Shown: piece by piece, positions 1-10,323 of the stretch
Layout of the letters: every line of letters begins with the position of its first letter
Numbering within the stretch: position 1 is the stretch's first letter
DNA from: Planktothrix sp. FACHB-1365
Lineage (GTDB): Bacteria > Cyanobacteriota > Cyanobacteriia > Cyanobacteriales > Microcoleaceae
Assembly (NCBI RefSeq): GCF_014697575.1
Contig: NZ_JACJSC010000014.1
Coordinates: 62,001-126,000 of the forward strand
Direction of reading: 5' to 3'
DNA: 64,000 nucleotides
Made by a program: the position numbers and the translations under genes
The notes under the pieces: generated by a model
What the model saw: the letters and a program-made list of their open reading frames with translations, nothing else
Told to the model about the DNA's origin: nothing
Database searches by the model: none

Positions 1-3000
1 GTGATAAGTTTGTAACCATTCTCTGGATAAATCAATAAAAGTTAGTCCTGTTTCTGCACTGATGGATTTCATCAGATCTTGGAATTTTTCCTCATAAGCT
101 GTGCGAATCGGATCAAGATAATCCTGTGTCAGTGGCATATTAACAAACACAATATCCGAGTTTTTGGATTGCACATATTCAATCAGATTTTTTAAGGCAG
201 TGGTTTGTTTTCCCTCTAATTCAAACCCTTGATAATCTCCATCATAATAGCCTGAAACTTGAGAATGAGCTTGATAATAAACTTCAGGACTAAATTGAAT
301 GGATAGCGGTAAAAATCCATTGGCTTGAAACTCTGAGGTTTCTATGTCTTGAGCATTTGAAGGTTCCGCTTCATCAACCGGGGATTTAACCTGCGGTTGA
401 AAGGCTTGTCCCTTAATTACAGACTGTAACAGAAATTTTAGGCGATCGCGTTGTAGATATGTTTTTGAACTTCCACTAAACTGTTGACTTAAACTCGTTT
501 GAAACTGGTCAAAACTTAATTCTCCTTGACGAATTTTTTGAGCGAAATCCCCTAAATTATATTGCCCATTCCAACTAAAATCTTTTTCCTCCTCAGCTTG
601 AGACTGGATCTGAAACGTTCCTTGAGCAATTTGTTCATAGCCTTCTGAAGTTGAGATCGTTTCATACGTCCGATCCACTCGACCACTATTAAGGGCACGA
701 ACCCCATCGGCTAGGATAATCAACCTCGGCAATTGTTCAGGAGGCAAAATCTGACGAACAATCAAATCAACGACCTGTAAGGTAGCACCATTCACCCCAA
801 AGTTATAAACTTTTAACTCTCCATAACCTTGTGATCGTAACTCTTGTTCTAAAACCCCCGGATCAATGCCCCGTAATGCTCTGGAACTTCCAATTACTAG
901 AATATCAGGCGGTCGTTTTTCCGTCAAAATAAAATGTTGATATCGCGCTAATTGCTCATCTAATTGGGGGCTTTTAAACGTTGGATAAAGAAATTGCGCT
1001 AACTGACACGCTTCTAACCCTAATTTTTGATCAGATAAACTACACTTTTTTGTTTTTAAGGTCGATGAAATAAAATCACTGGCATTAAATACACCATTTT
1101 CTTTGGAATTATTCTGATTTCGAGGAAGATTGGAGGCAATAACAACTTCTGGTGTTTTTTCCGCTAAATTACTTTGATTAGAAACGGTTATTCCACTGTT
1201 GCTCCCCTCATTGACCGGAATTTGTGCTAATCCTTCTCCTAATATTCCATCCAGTTGTACCACTAACAACCCTCCCAAGGTTCCCCAAACTAAGGCTAAG
1301 GCAATTTTTTGATATCGGCGGGTTCTGAGATCTTGCAGAGAAACCATCATCGCTTCCCGTGGCACGAACATACGGGTCGCTACTAACCCTTGGCCTATAA
1401 TTTCTCGCCAATTGGCATAGATCGGGTTTTGGGGTTTGGGAGTATCTGTCTCAAGGGTATGGAGGTTTAAATCAGGACGCAGAACCAAGCTTCCCGGTTG
1501 TTGTACCAGGGTTTCAGCTTCGTCTGTCGGGGTGATAAAATCCGGTAAAGCCGCAGGAGTTGTATCCGGTTGAGTGGTTTTCAAATAAACCCCATAGCGC
1601 CATAAGGGCAGTTTCTGTCCCGAACGACGACCATAAATTCGGACTCCCGCAATGCCACTAATGCGATGGGTGCGTAAAAATTGAGCAATCACCGGAGCAA
1701 TCTGGGACTGAGACGGACAGGTAGCGGCTTCCGTCATCACGTGGAGTAATTCTCCTTTTTGTAATAACAGGACGCGAATTCCTCCGGTCGCCAGTTTTAA
1801 CTCTAAATCAGGATTAATTAAACGAGTCAGAATGAAGCGTAAGGCGGACAGATTGCCCTGTTCAGCTAAGGTTAAAGTCGTTGGTTGTAAGTCCGAATGG
1901 TGGGCACCGGGTAAATTAAGCCAATCAATCCAGATGGGAGTCCCCGGTTTAGGGTGGGTTGCAGTGGTTTCTAAACCATAGACCGTTGCCGCACAAATCC
2001 CTTGGGGTGCTAATAGATCTAATAGGGGGGCTACGATCTCCATGACCGTTTGTTTATCAGGAACTTGACGTTTGCGGGTTTTGGTTGTGCAGTGACAGAA
2101 TAAATGGAGTGTTGATTCTTTTAAGGTGGTTCTGACTTCTATTTCAAACTGACTAAATGTATCATTAAGCAAACGAGAGATCGCTTGTTCATCTCCCCAA
2201 CGTCCCCACTGTTTGAGAATTTTGTCCGGTGGGGTTAAGTCAATTCGTAACATCCAGTCGGGAGTTGATTCCCCCTGGACTTGCAACAAAATACACGCAT
2301 CCCGAAATCCTTCTAGGTGTAACTGTCGTAACCGTTGAGCAATGGGTTGAGCCAGTAAGGACGGATCAGGACTATAAGCCGATTCACACAACACCCACAG
2401 CCGTCTCGCCGATGTTGTTGTTTCCTCTAGGTCTTGTTGTTTATCGGTTTTTTTGACCTTAGCCGCTCTTTCCCGAATCGTAACCTTGACCCCAACTCCC
2501 AACCCGCCTAAAATCTCGCTGAGATAACTAGCGATCGCATCAGGATAACCCTGTCGTGCCAAACTTTCCGTCGAAACTTCAATCCCACTTGATTGCTGAT
2601 TGTTGACGGCTTCGGACTGAGCTTGCGATCCCCTGAGCTTGTCGAAGGGAGCTTGCGATGGTGTTGACGATTCGTGATTAACAGAGGACTCAGACGTTAA
2701 TAAATTTCCCCCCCTCTCCTCTTCTCCTCCTGTCCCCTTGTCCCCTTGTCCCCTTGTCTCCCCAACTCCCCCAACTCCCCCAACTCCCCCAACTCCCCCA
2801 ACTCCCCCAACTCCCCCAACTTCCAACTCCCCAGATATTGCACTGAAGGCAAGACCATCATCTGCAAGTAAGGAAAAAGGTAAAGTTTCTGGTTCAGTCG
2901 GATATTGCTCACAGGGTTGAATTTCTAAATCGGGTTCCGGTATTGGTTCAGGTTCGGGTTCCGGTTCCGGTTGAGGAAAGGGTTGAATCGTTGAAGGGGG

Positions 3001-3447
3001 CAGTGTTTCCTCTAGTTTAGGGCGTCTGAAAAAGCGGGTAATTTTTTCTAAGGGGTTGTGTCCCGGCTCAGGAACAGGCTGTGGACGTTCTTCTACAGGG
3101 ACGCTTTCACCCAAATTGCCAGACGCCTGAAATTGTAATTCTGTGTATTCGAGTTTAACGGTCCAATCCGGTCGTTTGGCACCAATACTCCGCCCCGATA
3201 AAAAGATTTTATAGATGGGTTGATTGGGGGGAAGTAAAGCCGTTAACTTAGTGTGGGTTAAAGTTTGTGAAAGGTGAGATGTTACAATTTTTTCATCAGG
3301 ACTAACAACAGATTCACACAAAATATGTAAATGATTGCCCCGCAAACGGATTTGAACCTGCACATCCGCAAGTCCAATCGCTTGTTCTGCCCATTGGGTT
3401 AAAGCTAAACCCTCCACCGTTGAAACGGTTTTGTTGACTTTCAACAC
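1..3447 (-). CDS. Large DUF1574-type protein, 3' end beyond the left edge
   Basis: One open - strand frame runs from about 3447 to base 1, at least 1149 codons, with its C-terminus outside the window. It begins with helical/beta segments repeated at least twice, then a Pro/Glu-rich linker (about residues 130-180), a (Gly-Val-Gly)n tract, and a single hydrophobic helix encoded near 1250-1310. After the helix comes a domain with DILVIGSSRALRGIDP, resembling block I of SGNH-hydrolase-like DUF1574 proteins, and a conserved VYNFGVNGAT segment. The role of DUF1574 is not known to me; the fold suggests an acyl-/polysaccharide-modifying enzyme, which is inference. The start is uncertain: GTG 3447 or TTG 3444 follow an AGGGAG motif, and no ATG is in frame after the upstream stop. 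Frame checked at 3447, 2901 and 60. Confidence 0.72.
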   Translation of the reverse strand, partial: MLKVNKTVSTVEGLALTQWAEQAIGLADVQVQIRLRGNHLHILCESVVSPDEKIVTSHLSQTLTHTKLTALLPPNQPIYKIFLSGRSIGAKRPDWTVKLEYTELQFQASGNLGESVPVEERPQPVPEPGHNPLEKITRFFRRPKLEETLPPSTIQPFPQPEPEPEPEPIPEPDLEIQPCEQYPTEPETLPFSLLADDGLAFSAISGELEVGGVGGVGGVGGVGGVGGVGETRGQGDKGTGGEEERGGNLLTSESSVNHESSTPSQAPFDKLRGSQAQSEAVNNQQSSGIEVSTESLARQGYPDAIASYLSEILGGLGVGVKVTIRERAAKVKKTDKQQDLEETTTSARRLWVLCESAYSPDPSLLAQPIAQRLRQLHLEGFRDACILLQVQGESTPDWMLRIDLTPPDKILKQWGRWGDEQAISRLLNDTFSQFEIEVRTTLKESTLHLFCHCTTKTRKRQVPDKQTVMEIVAPLLDLLAPQGICAATVYGLETTATHPKPGTPIWIDWLNLPGAHHSDLQPTTLTLAEQGNLSALRFILTRLINPDLELKLATGGIRVLLLQKGELLHVMTEAATCPSQSQIAPVIAQFLRTHRISGIAGVRIYGRRSGQKLPLWRYGVYLKTTQPDTTPAALPDFITPTDEAETLVQQPGSLVLRPDLNLHTLETDTPKPQNPIYANWREIIGQGLVATRMFVPREAMMVSLQDLRTRRYQKIALALVWGTLGGLLVVQLDGILGEGLAQIPVNEGSNSGITVSNQSNLAEKTPEVVIASNLPRNQNNSKENGVFNASDFISSTLKTKKCSLSDQKLGLEACQLAQFLYPTFKSPQLDEQLARYQHFILTEKRPPDILVIGSSRALRGIDPGVLEQELRSQGYGELKVYNFGVNGATLQVVDLIVRQILPPEQLPRLIILADGVRALNSGRVDRTYETISTSEGYEQIAQGTFQIQSQAEEEKDFSWNGQYNLGDFAQKIRQGELSFDQFQTSLSQQFSGSSKTYLQRDRLKFLLQSVIKGQAFQPQVKSPVDEAEPSNAQDIETSEFQANGFLPLSIQFSPEVYYQAHSQVSGYYDGDYQGFELEGKQTTALKNLIEYVQSKNSDIVFVNMPLTQDYLDPIRTAYEEKFQDLMKSISAETGLTFIDLSREWLQTYH
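2619..2659. repeat. Palindromic repeat inserted in frame, flanked by 11-bp direct repeats
   Basis: The repeat core CCCTGAGCTTGTCGAAGG lies between two copies of GAGCTTGCGAT (2619-2629 and 2649-2659). Core plus one direct repeat is 30 bp, so the DUF1574-type reading frame is kept (it encodes PFDKLRG on the - strand). Very similar CTTCGACAAGCTCAGG repeats are widespread in bacteria. The layout looks like an insertion with target duplication. Confidence 0.7.
2731..2825. repeat. 8-bp and 9-bp tandem repeats inside the DUF1574-type gene
   Basis: Units of TGTCCCCT (8 bp) pass into at least seven units of CAACTCCCC (9 bp). On the - strand the 9-bp unit reads Gly-Val-Gly and keeps the frame. The TGTCCCC unit is the same as in the intergenic array at 35509-35678, so a spacer-type repeat has entered a coding region. 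Confidence 0.85.
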
Positions 3448-3555
3448 GACTCCCTGCCCTTGCCAAACCGTCTTGTTTCGACTACAATTTTGACATAATT
3501 CGCCAAAGGTTTGGAATCAAGATACACCAAGCAACCCCCCCAAACAGATCAACCC

Positions 3556-3747
3556 ATGCCTAAAAGTGCGTCCAGCATTACTGTTCCTCAAAACTGGTTA
3601 TTAAGTTTAGCCACAACCCCCCTATTAATCACGGTATTAGGAACAAAAGCTCTCCATGAGATGCTACTCAATCTCAGTTCTAATAGTGAAGAAATTTTCC
3701 GAGGCACTCGCCTTCCTGTTCTCCATTTTCCCCCATCAGAGGAATAA
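3556..3747 (+). CDS. Small conserved protein, probably cyanobacterial
   Basis: A 63-residue protein divergent from the DUF1574-type gene and just upstream of ppc. It has a hydrophobic stretch (WLLSLATTPLLITVLG) and ends in EEIFRGTRLPVLHFP, a tail I associate with short cyanobacterial hypothetical proteins, though I cannot name a family. I chose ATG 3556; an in-frame TTG lies at 3511. No Shine-Dalgarno is visible. It may be a small single-pass membrane protein. Function unknown. Confidence 0.55.
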   Translation: MPKSASSITVPQNWLLSLATTPLLITVLGTKALHEMLLNLSSNSEEIFRGTRLPVLHFPPSEE

Positions 3748-3936
3748 ACCCCCCAACGGTCGAGGAAAGAGAAATCCTGTACTTCTGGCTCCCTACTCTA
3801 TACTTAGCCCTCAACCCCCCGTTGTGATTAAATTTAGCTTAAAGGGTTATGGATTTGACTGCAATGTTCCGTGTTTTGGGAGAAATTAAGCCATACAATA
3901 AATTGGATATTCTTGCCACACACCAAACAGACCATT

Positions 3937-6900
3937 ATGAGTTCACTGCTCCAATCCTCCGAACAGGTTCCAAACACGGTCGTTTCATCAAACCCACCTA
4001 CTACCACGTCGGATTTGTTTTTGCGGAATCGTCTTAAAATTATCGAAGATGTCTGGGAGTCCGTTCTCCGCCAAGAATGCGGTCAACAACTGGTAGACCT
4101 ACTCCATCAGTTAGCATCCATGACTTCACCCGAAGGACAAGCCGCAGAGTTTCAAGGCTCAGACGTCCTGAAATTAATTGAACAGCTTGATATTAACCAA
4201 GCCATTCGCGCAGCGCGAGGGTTTGCATTATATTTTCAACTGATCAACATTGTTGAGCAACATTATGAACAACGGGAACAACAACTAGCTTATTCCCAGG
4301 GAAAAGGTAAAGGAAAACTAGCGATTTCCCCGGTTAAATCAATGTCTACTTTTGAATCTCGGAATCAACGGTTTTCCGATGAAGAAGAAAGTCCAATTCC
4401 CGGAGCTAATGTCACCAACTACACCGAACAAGATCGGGAGTTAGCAACATTCCATTCTCTGTTTCCCATGCTGCGACAGTTGAATGTTCCCGCTCAAAAA
4501 ATCCAACGGTTATTAGATCAACTTGATGTTCGTATGGTGTTTACGGCGCACCCGACGGAAATTGTTCGCCATACCATCCGCACCAAACAGCGTCGGATTG
4601 CCACTATTTTAGAACAATTAGATCAAGTTGATGAAAGCTTTGACGGATTAAGAAATGAAGAATTAGGAGAATCTTCCATTTTCTCGGAATGGACAGAAGA
4701 ACTCCATGAAAAATTAACCGAAGAAATTCGGTTATGGTGGCGAACAGATGAACTTCATCAATTTAAACCAACGGTTCTCGATGAAGTAGACTATTCCCTA
4801 CACTATTTCCAGGAAGTTATATTTGATATCATTCCTCAACTCTATAAGCGTTTAAAACACGCTCTGCACGTTTCTTTCCCCTATCTGAAATTACCTAAAT
4901 ATGACTTCTGTAAATTTGGGTCATGGGTGGGTGCAGACCGAGATGGAAACCCATCGGTAACACCGGAAGTCACCTGGAAAACAGCTTGTTATCAACGTCA
5001 TGTTGTCCTAGAAAAATATATTGAAGCCGTTAAACGCCTCAGTCGGGTACTCAGTTTATCGTTACATTGGAGTGATGTTCTTCCTGAATTATTGGAATCT
5101 TTAGATCGAGATCAAGGTCAATTACCCGACATCTATGATCAAACGGCAATTCGCTATCGTCAAGAACCCTATCGTTTAAAACTATCTTATGTTCAAAAAC
5201 GATTAGAAAATACTCGCGATCGCAATTGGCAAATGTACAACAATGCTGAGTTGTCTCGCATTCGAGAACGTTTAATTCCTGACCATGAAGCTAGTAAATT
5301 GTACCGCTCCGATGAAGATTTCTTAGGGGAATTAAAACTGATTCAACGCAACTTGGAAGAAACGGGGATGACCTGTCAAGAATTAGAAAATCTCATCTGT
5401 CAGGTGGAGGTTTTTGGATTTAGTTTAGCGCGGCTGGATATGCGTCAGGAATCTTCTGTGCATTCCGGTGCCCTCAACGAAATTATTAGTTATCTGCAAC
5501 TGTTACCCCAATCTTACAACGATCTTTGCGAAGCAGAACGATGTCATTGGTTAGCCTCTGAACTCCAAACTCGCCGCCCTTTAATTCCGGCGGAATTACC
5601 CTTTTCTGAAAAAACCTGCGAAACTATCAACACCTTTAGAGTCATGCGGGAGTTACAGCAGGAGTTTGGGCCCCAAATTTGCCAAACCTATATTATTAGT
5701 ATGAGCAATGAAGCCAGTGATTTACTGGAAGTGTTGCTATTAGCAAAAGAAGCGGGACTGTATGACCCGGCGACGGGGATAGGAAATGTGATGGTGGTGC
5801 CCTTGTTTGAAACGGTAGAAGACCTCAAACGCGCCCCCCGTGTAATGACAACGTTGTTTGAGTTACCGTTATATCGGGCGATGTTAGGGGGAGGTTATGA
5901 AAAATATCAACTGGTGCAGAATGATCCTGACCAATCTTTACAAGAGATTATGTTAGGCTATTCCGATAGTAATAAAGACTCAGGTTTTTTAAGTAGTAAC
6001 TGGGAAATTCATAAAGCCCAAAAAGCCTTACAAAAGGTTTCTGAATCTTATAAAGTCGGTCTTCGCATCTTTCACGGACGGGGGGGCTCTGTCGGTCGAG
6101 GCGGTGGCCCAGCTTATAAAGCGGTTTTAGCCCAACCGGGTAAAAGTATTAACGGGCGGATTAAAATTACCGAACAGGGGGAAGTTCTCGCGTCCAAATA
6201 TTCCCTCTCTCAGTTGGCTTTATTTAATTTGGAAAGTGTGACAACGGCGGCAATTCAAGCTAGTTTACTCCATAACGGCTTTGATGAAATTGATCCTTGG
6301 AATCAAATTATGGAAGAGTTGGCAACCCGCTCTCGCAGCCACTATCGGGGGTTAATTTATGAACAACCTGATTTAGTGGAATTTTTTCATCAAGTCACCC
6401 CCATTCAAGAAATTAGCCAACTACAAATTAGTTCCCGTCCCGCCCGTCGCAGTGGCGATAAAAAGAAAGATATTTCGGGTTTACGGGCTATTCCTTGGGT
6501 GTTTAGTTGGACACAAAGCCGCTTTTTATTACCCTCTTGGTATGGGGTGGGAACGGCTTTACAGGAATTTATTCACGAAGAACCCCAAGAAAATCTTAAA
6601 CTGTTGCGGTATTTCTATGTGAAATGGCCGTTTTTTAAAGTGATGATTTCTAAAGTGGAAATGACCTTAGCCAAGGTTGACATCGAAATTGCCCATCACT
6701 ATGTTCGGGAGTTAAGTCATGCTGAAGATAAAGAACGGTTTGAAGTGTTATTCCAACAAATTGCAGAGGAATACCATCTGACAACGCAATTAGTTCAACA
6801 AATTACAGGACACCAACGACTTTTAGATGATGATCCCGTCTTACAACGTTCCGTTCAGTTACGCAATGCCACCATTATACCGTTAGGTTTATTGCAAGTA

Positions 6901-7041
6901 GCCTTATTAAAACGGTTACGTCAACATGGAAAATCCGTCGCTTCTGGTGTCGTTCATTCCCGTTATAGCAAAGGAGAATTACTCCGAGGAGCACTATTAA
7001 CCATTAACGGAATTGCGGCGGGAATGCGAAATACAGGCTGA
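3937..7041 (+). CDS. ppc: Phosphoenolpyruvate carboxylase
   Basis: Carboxylates phosphoenolpyruvate with bicarbonate to give oxaloacetate, the anaplerotic feed to C4 acids in cyanobacteria. The 1034-residue length fits the cyanobacterial enzymes. Visible signatures are FTAHPTE with the catalytic His near residue 205, [23 protein letters not shown], and the Gly-rich loop [13 protein letters not shown] near residue 713. The C-terminus ends RNTG, close to the usual QNTG. ATG 3937 gives a normal N-terminus; an in-frame GTG at 3871 would add 22 residues unlike the family. A TTATCAG array follows the stop. The cytosolic enzyme shares a substrate with ppsA at 60704. Confidence 0.98.
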   Translation: MSSLLQSSEQVPNTVVSSNPPTTTSDLFLRNRLKIIEDVWESVLRQECGQQLVDLLHQLASMTSPEGQAAEFQGSDVLKLIEQLDINQAIRAARGFALYFQLINIVEQHYEQREQQLAYSQGKGKGKLAISPVKSMSTFESRNQRFSDEEESPIPGANVTNYTEQDRELATFHSLFPMLRQLNVPAQKIQRLLDQLDVRMVFTAHPTEIVRHTIRTKQRRIATILEQLDQVDESFDGLRNEELGESSIFSEWTEELHEKLTEEIRLWWRTDELHQFKPTVLDEVDYSLHYFQEVIFDIIPQLYKRLKHALHVSFPYLKLPKYDFCKFGSWVGADRDGNPSVTPEVTWKTACYQRHVVLEKYIEAVKRLSRVLSLSLHWSDVLPELLESLDRDQGQLPDIYDQTAIRYRQEPYRLKLSYVQKRLENTRDRNWQMYNNAELSRIRERLIPDHEASKLYRSDEDFLGELKLIQRNLEETGMTCQELENLICQVEVFGFSLARLDMRQESSVHSGALNEIISYLQLLPQSYNDLCEAERCHWLASELQTRRPLIPAELPFSEKTCETINTFRVMRELQQEFGPQICQTYIISMSNEASDLLEVLLLAKEAGLYDPATGIGNVMVVPLFETVEDLKRAPRVMTTLFELPLYRAMLGGGYEKYQLVQNDPDQSLQEIMLGYSDSNKDSGFLSSNWEIHKAQKALQKVSESYKVGLRIFHGRGGSVGRGGGPAYKAVLAQPGKSINGRIKITEQGEVLASKYSLSQLALFNLESVTTAAIQASLLHNGFDEIDPWNQIMEELATRSRSHYRGLIYEQPDLVEFFHQVTPIQEISQLQISSRPARRSGDKKKDISGLRAIPWVFSWTQSRFLLPSWYGVGTALQEFIHEEPQENLKLLRYFYVKWPFFKVMISKVEMTLAKVDIEIAHHYVRELSHAEDKERFEVLFQQIAEEYHLTTQLVQQITGHQRLLDDDPVLQRSVQLRNATIIPLGLLQVALLKRLRQHGKSVASGVVHSRYSKGELLRGALLTINGIAAGMRNTG

Positions 7042-7047
7042 TCTTTT

Positions 7048-7080
7048 CAGTTATCAGTTATCAGTTATCAGTTATCAGTA
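7048..7080. repeat. (TTATCAG)n short tandem repeat
   Basis: Four or more heptamer units of TTATCAG/GTTATCA sit between ppc and the cysH terminator. The same family recurs at 10120-10157, 10324-10399, 11341-11417, 35382-35417 and 57725-57806. Confidence 0.9.
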
Positions 7081-7114
7081 GAGAGTCTATCTTTAATCCA
7101 AAAAGAAGAAGAGT

Positions 7115-7146
7115 AAAAAAATCCCCCGGAATTGATGCTGGGGGAT
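7115..7146 (-). terminator. Intrinsic terminator of cysH
   Basis: On the - strand ATCCCCC (7146-7140) pairs with GGGGGAT (7127-7121) around a 12-nt loop and is followed by a run of seven T. It lies 21 bases past the cysH stop codon. Confidence 0.85.
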
Positions 7147-7166
7147 TAAGGAAAAAAGAATGGATA

Positions 7167-8051
7167 TTATAAGAAACTGGAATCCAAACTTTTTGCTTCT
7201 TCTTCGGTTTGGGGTAAATGTAAACCACATTCTTGTTTCAAACCTCGGAAACGAGTATCCCGTTCATTTTCATCCGTTGCCATTAACGGACGACTGGAAT
7301 GCCAATCTCCAACGGTGGTATATCCGAGATCAAAATAGGGATGGTAAGGTAAATTGTAGGTAGTTAAATATTGATAAATATCCCTAGAATTCCAAGACAG
7401 AATCGGATGGACTTTGTAACGTCCCGATTGTTTAGCTACTCGATTTAAGGTTTTCCGATGACTGGTTTGATCTGCCCGTAATCCGGCTAACCAAGCCGTT
7501 GCTTTTAATTCCTTTAAAGCTCGTTGCATCGGTTCAACTTTACGAATTTTATCGTAATAATTTAAGGCTTCAACATCATTTTTTTCCCATAATCTGCCCT
7601 GTAAGGCTTCCATTCGGGCTGGACTGATGGGAGATTGATAAACTTTTAAATTCAGGTTGAGGCGTTGTGTTAACTCTTCAGCAAAAATATAAGTTTCTGT
7701 CGGTAAATAACCGGTATCAACCCAAATAATCGGAATATTTGGAACAACACGAGTCACCAGATGCAGCATCACAGCCGCTTGAATTCCAAAACTGGTACTC
7801 ATGACCAAACCCTCCCCAAAGGCTTCGGCCGCCCACGTGACAATCGTAAGGGCATCCGCATCAGCCAATTGCTGATTTACGGCATCTAAATCGAGTTCGA
7901 GTGGTTGAATGACTTGAACTGCCTTATAGTCTGAGGATTGATCCCGATGATCACGCTGCTGTTGGGAAGGGGTGTGACCGTTGGCAACGGAAGAAGAAAT
8001 AGAGCTAAGATTCCCGTTACCATTGGGATCGATCAGATTCAATTGCGGCAT
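7167..8051 (-). CDS. cysH: Phosphoadenosine phosphosulfate reductase
   Basis: Reduces PAPS to sulfite in assimilatory sulfate reduction. The 294-residue protein has a Ser/Gln-rich N-terminal extension of about 60 residues. It is followed by the nucleotide-binding segment [14 protein letters not shown], the substrate region [12 protein letters not shown], and the C-terminal KQECGLH motif with the single catalytic Cys. The paired Cys that bind the [4Fe-4S] cluster in APS reductases are missing ([10 protein letters not shown] where APS reductases have CC..RK). It should therefore use PAPS and thioredoxin. Transcribed alone, with a clear terminator downstream. Confidence 0.95.
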   Translation of the reverse strand: MPQLNLIDPNGNGNLSSISSSVANGHTPSQQQRDHRDQSSDYKAVQVIQPLELDLDAVNQQLADADALTIVTWAAEAFGEGLVMSTSFGIQAAVMLHLVTRVVPNIPIIWVDTGYLPTETYIFAEELTQRLNLNLKVYQSPISPARMEALQGRLWEKNDVEALNYYDKIRKVEPMQRALKELKATAWLAGLRADQTSHRKTLNRVAKQSGRYKVHPILSWNSRDIYQYLTTYNLPYHPYFDLGYTTVGDWHSSRPLMATDENERDTRFRGLKQECGLHLPQTEEEAKSLDSSFL

Positions 8052-8350
8052 AGTTTTCCTAGTTTCCCTTGTTATCGATATTGACTGTAACCGAGGAAGG
8101 GCCTTGGGGGTTGGCTTAACACCGGACGAACTGGGTTAGTCGCTTTCTAACCCCTTGCAACACAACTTAAGCTAACCAGACCCTTATAGTTCCGATTTTG
8201 TGGGTTCTATGCTAGATTTTACCACAACAACTCAGCCTAAAGTTTTGCCCTCTGGGAGCGACATCTCTCCAATAATACCCCGCAGTTAAAAATTTAAAGA
8301 TTTAAACAATCAGAAAATAAATAAATAAAGATATAATTATTGTTAGCTTA
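8052..8350. other. Spacer upstream of cysH
   Basis: About 300 bases with no plausible gene. It should hold the cysH promoter on the - strand, but I could not pick convincing -35/-10 boxes. AT-rich towards 8280-8350. Confidence 0.4.
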
Positions 8351-8418
8351 AATCAATTTGTTGTTGGGCTTTAGTCCCCATATTTAGAGGATTAAAGCCC
8401 AGCAATAAACTGATTTTT
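8351..8418. repeat. Long imperfect inverted repeat
   Basis: AATCAATTTGTTGTTGGGCT (8351-8370), continuing TTTAGTCC, pairs with GGATTAAAGCCCAGCAATAA (8389-8408), continuing ACTGATT, around a ~10-base loop. It lies between cysH and the end of the rhodanese-like gene. On the + strand it ends in T6. It may act as a transcription barrier, or be a spacer repeat of the GGGCTTTAGTCC type. Confidence 0.6.
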
Positions 8419-8427
8419 TCAGGATTA

Positions 8428-8796
8428 TTAAACAACGGCACTAATCGCTTCTACCGGATAACCAACAGCTTGCCATGCTGCTAAACCTCCGATGATCTCA
8501 GCTACTTTTTTAAATCCAACTTCACGCAGTTTCGTAGCTGCTTCAGCCGTTTGTTCATCGCTTTCACCGTAAATGTAAATATCACGATTTAGTTCTAAAT
8601 GTGATAAAATCTGTTCAGCAAGATTCTCAAAGGGCGTATGAATTGCACCTTGAATATGGCAATGATTGAAGCTATTTAAGTCGCGGACATCAATAATCGT
8701 TAAAGCGGGTTCACCCCAATCCAGACGGGTTTTGAGGTCATAAACGCGAGATTTTGCTGTTAAGGGAGGAGGTGTTGGAATGAATCGAGAAAACAT
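8428..8796 (-). CDS. Rhodanese-like protein lacking the active-site cysteine
   Basis: A 122-residue single-domain protein with rhodanese CH2-type features: IIDVRDLNSFNHCHIQGAIHTP near the N-terminus and GFKKVAEIIGGLAAWQAVGYPVE at the end. The loop that normally carries the catalytic Cys reads IYIYGESDEQ, so the persulfide-forming Cys is absent and sulfurtransferase activity is unlikely. A binding or regulatory role is inference. I prefer ATG 8796; an in-frame ATG at 8832 adds 12 residues. Monocistronic, same strand as cysH. Confidence 0.85.
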   Translation of the reverse strand: MFSRFIPTPPPLTAKSRVYDLKTRLDWGEPALTIIDVRDLNSFNHCHIQGAIHTPFENLAEQILSHLELNRDIYIYGESDEQTAEAATKLREVGFKKVAEIIGGLAAWQAVGYPVEAISAVV

Positions 8797-9005
8797 AATT
8801 AAATATCCGTTAGATTTGCTGACAAGAGACATCGAATGTAACAGATTATTGCTTATTTAATTAAGTTTTGTTACCATCCTCTTGACAGATTTATTAAGAT
8901 CACTTTTTATTCCTTCTGATTCTGGGATCACTGATCACTGATTACAGTCAACAGCCAATAGCCTAAGTTATGCTGGTGTTGCCCATGTATGCTCATAGTT
9001 GATGT

Positions 9006-10160
9006 ATGACTAGCACCCTAACTTCTGTTCCCTTTGTGGATTTGAGTTTTATTCACGATCCCTTGAAACCTGAAATTCAAGCGGCGATCCAGGCTGTAAT
9101 AGATAAGGGGGACTTTGTTTTAGGTCACGATGTGGCAGAATTTGAAATTGCTTTTGCTCAGGCTTGTGGGGTTCAGTATGGGGTGGGAGTCGCCTGTGGA
9201 ACAGATGCGATCGCCCTGGGTTTACAAGCCTGTGGAATTCAACCGGGGGATGAAGTTCTAGTTCCGGCCAATACCTTTATTGCCACATTGATAGGAGTCT
9301 TACACGCAGGGGCCACTCCCATATTAGTCGATTGTGAACCCCATACGGCCTTAATTGATCTCAATCAAGCCGATAAATTTGTGACTTCAAAAACTAAGGC
9401 AATTATTCCAGTTCATCTCTATGGTCAGATGGTTTCTCCCCATCAACTCTTTGCCTTTGCCGCATCCCATAATTTAATTATTTTTGAAGATGCAGCCCAA
9501 GCCCATTTAGCAGAGCGGGAAAGTTATTGTGCGGGAAGTGTGGGGTTGGCGGCTGCTTTTAGTTTTTATCCGAGTAAAAATTTAGGGGGGTTTGGGGATG
9601 GCGGAATAGTGGTGACGCAAAATGAAACCGTTGCTCGAAATCTGCGGAGTTTACGGAATTATGGGGCTCCGCAAAAATATCTCCATACTGAACGAGGAAC
9701 GAATAGCCGTCTTGATACGATACAAGCTGCGATTTTAAAAGTCAAGTTACCCCATTTAAATGGTTGGAATCGCGATCGCAATTTTGCTGCGGAAAAATAT
9801 GATGCGTCTCTTTTGTTACTACGAGAAAAAGGGATTATTCCGATTGAAAATCAAGGTGCAGATGGTCATGTTTATCATCTTTATGTGATTCGCGTAACGG
9901 AAGATTGTGCCATTAATCGCGATACTCTGCAAAACAAACTGACTGAACAAGGAATACAAGTTGGCATCCATTATCCCATTCCTTGCCATCTCCAACCCGC
10001 TTATCAAAATTTAGGCTACAAGGAAGGAGATTTCCCCCAAACTGAAAAACTGAGTCAACAAATTTTATCTTTACCGATGTATCCAGGGTTAACCACAAAC
10101 CAAATTAATCACGTGCTCACAGTAATCAGTGATCAGTTATCAGTAATCAGTTATCAGTGA
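9006..10160 (+). CDS. DegT/DnrJ/EryC1/StrS-family sugar aminotransferase
   Basis: A PLP-dependent enzyme of 384 residues that probably aminates a nucleotide-linked keto sugar for surface polysaccharide. The family core is clear: GVACGTDAIALGL, VLVPANTFIATL, VHLYGQ, EDAAQAHLA, and the PLP-lysine segment SFYPSKNLGGFGDGG. The C-terminal HYPIPCHLQPAYQNLGY is typical. The last ~12 residues (VISDQLSVISYQ) are encoded by the TTATCAG-type repeat and are not part of the family fold. It precedes the exosortase and polysaccharide-export genes on the same strand. Substrate cannot be told from sequence. Confidence 0.93.
   Translation: MTSTLTSVPFVDLSFIHDPLKPEIQAAIQAVIDKGDFVLGHDVAEFEIAFAQACGVQYGVGVACGTDAIALGLQACGIQPGDEVLVPANTFIATLIGVLHAGATPILVDCEPHTALIDLNQADKFVTSKTKAIIPVHLYGQMVSPHQLFAFAASHNLIIFEDAAQAHLAERESYCAGSVGLAAAFSFYPSKNLGGFGDGGIVVTQNETVARNLRSLRNYGAPQKYLHTERGTNSRLDTIQAAILKVKLPHLNGWNRDRNFAAEKYDASLLLLREKGIIPIENQGADGHVYHLYVIRVTEDCAINRDTLQNKLTEQGIQVGIHYPIPCHLQPAYQNLGYKEGDFPQTEKLSQQILSLPMYPGLTTNQINHVLTVISDQLSVISYQ
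10120..10157. repeat. TTATCAG-type repeat forming a protein tail
   Basis: Degenerate TTATCAG/GTAATCA units span the last codons and stop of the aminotransferase gene, giving the extra C-terminal residues VISDQLSVISYQ. Confidence 0.8.
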
Positions 10161-10255
10161 AGAGTTAGCAGTTAATCGTTTATAGTTCATTGTCAATGAT
10201 TTTTGACTGAAAACTATAAGCCATAAACTCTAGGTTAAAAACTGTTAACTGGTAC

Positions 10256-10319
10256 AGACGCGCCAATAGCCTTACGGCAATAGCCTTACGGCATGAACCG
10301 GCTTCGCCCAGGCGCGTCT
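10256..10319. repeat. Interspersed repeat with AGACGCGCC/GGCGCGTCT ends
   Basis: Terminal inverted 9-mers AGACGCGCC (10256-10264) and GGCGCGTCT (10311-10319) enclose two direct copies of AATAGCCTTACGGC and then GGCTTCGCCCA. A related copy in the opposite orientation is at 13821-13874. It resembles a mobile palindromic repeat or dispersed hairpin. Confidence 0.8.
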
Positions 10320-10323
10320 CTAC

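Noticed and set aside
3871-3936. Longer ppc start at GTG 3871
   Set aside because: Adds 22 residues ([13 protein letters not shown]...) unlike PEP carboxylase N-termini; ATG 3937 gives the expected start.
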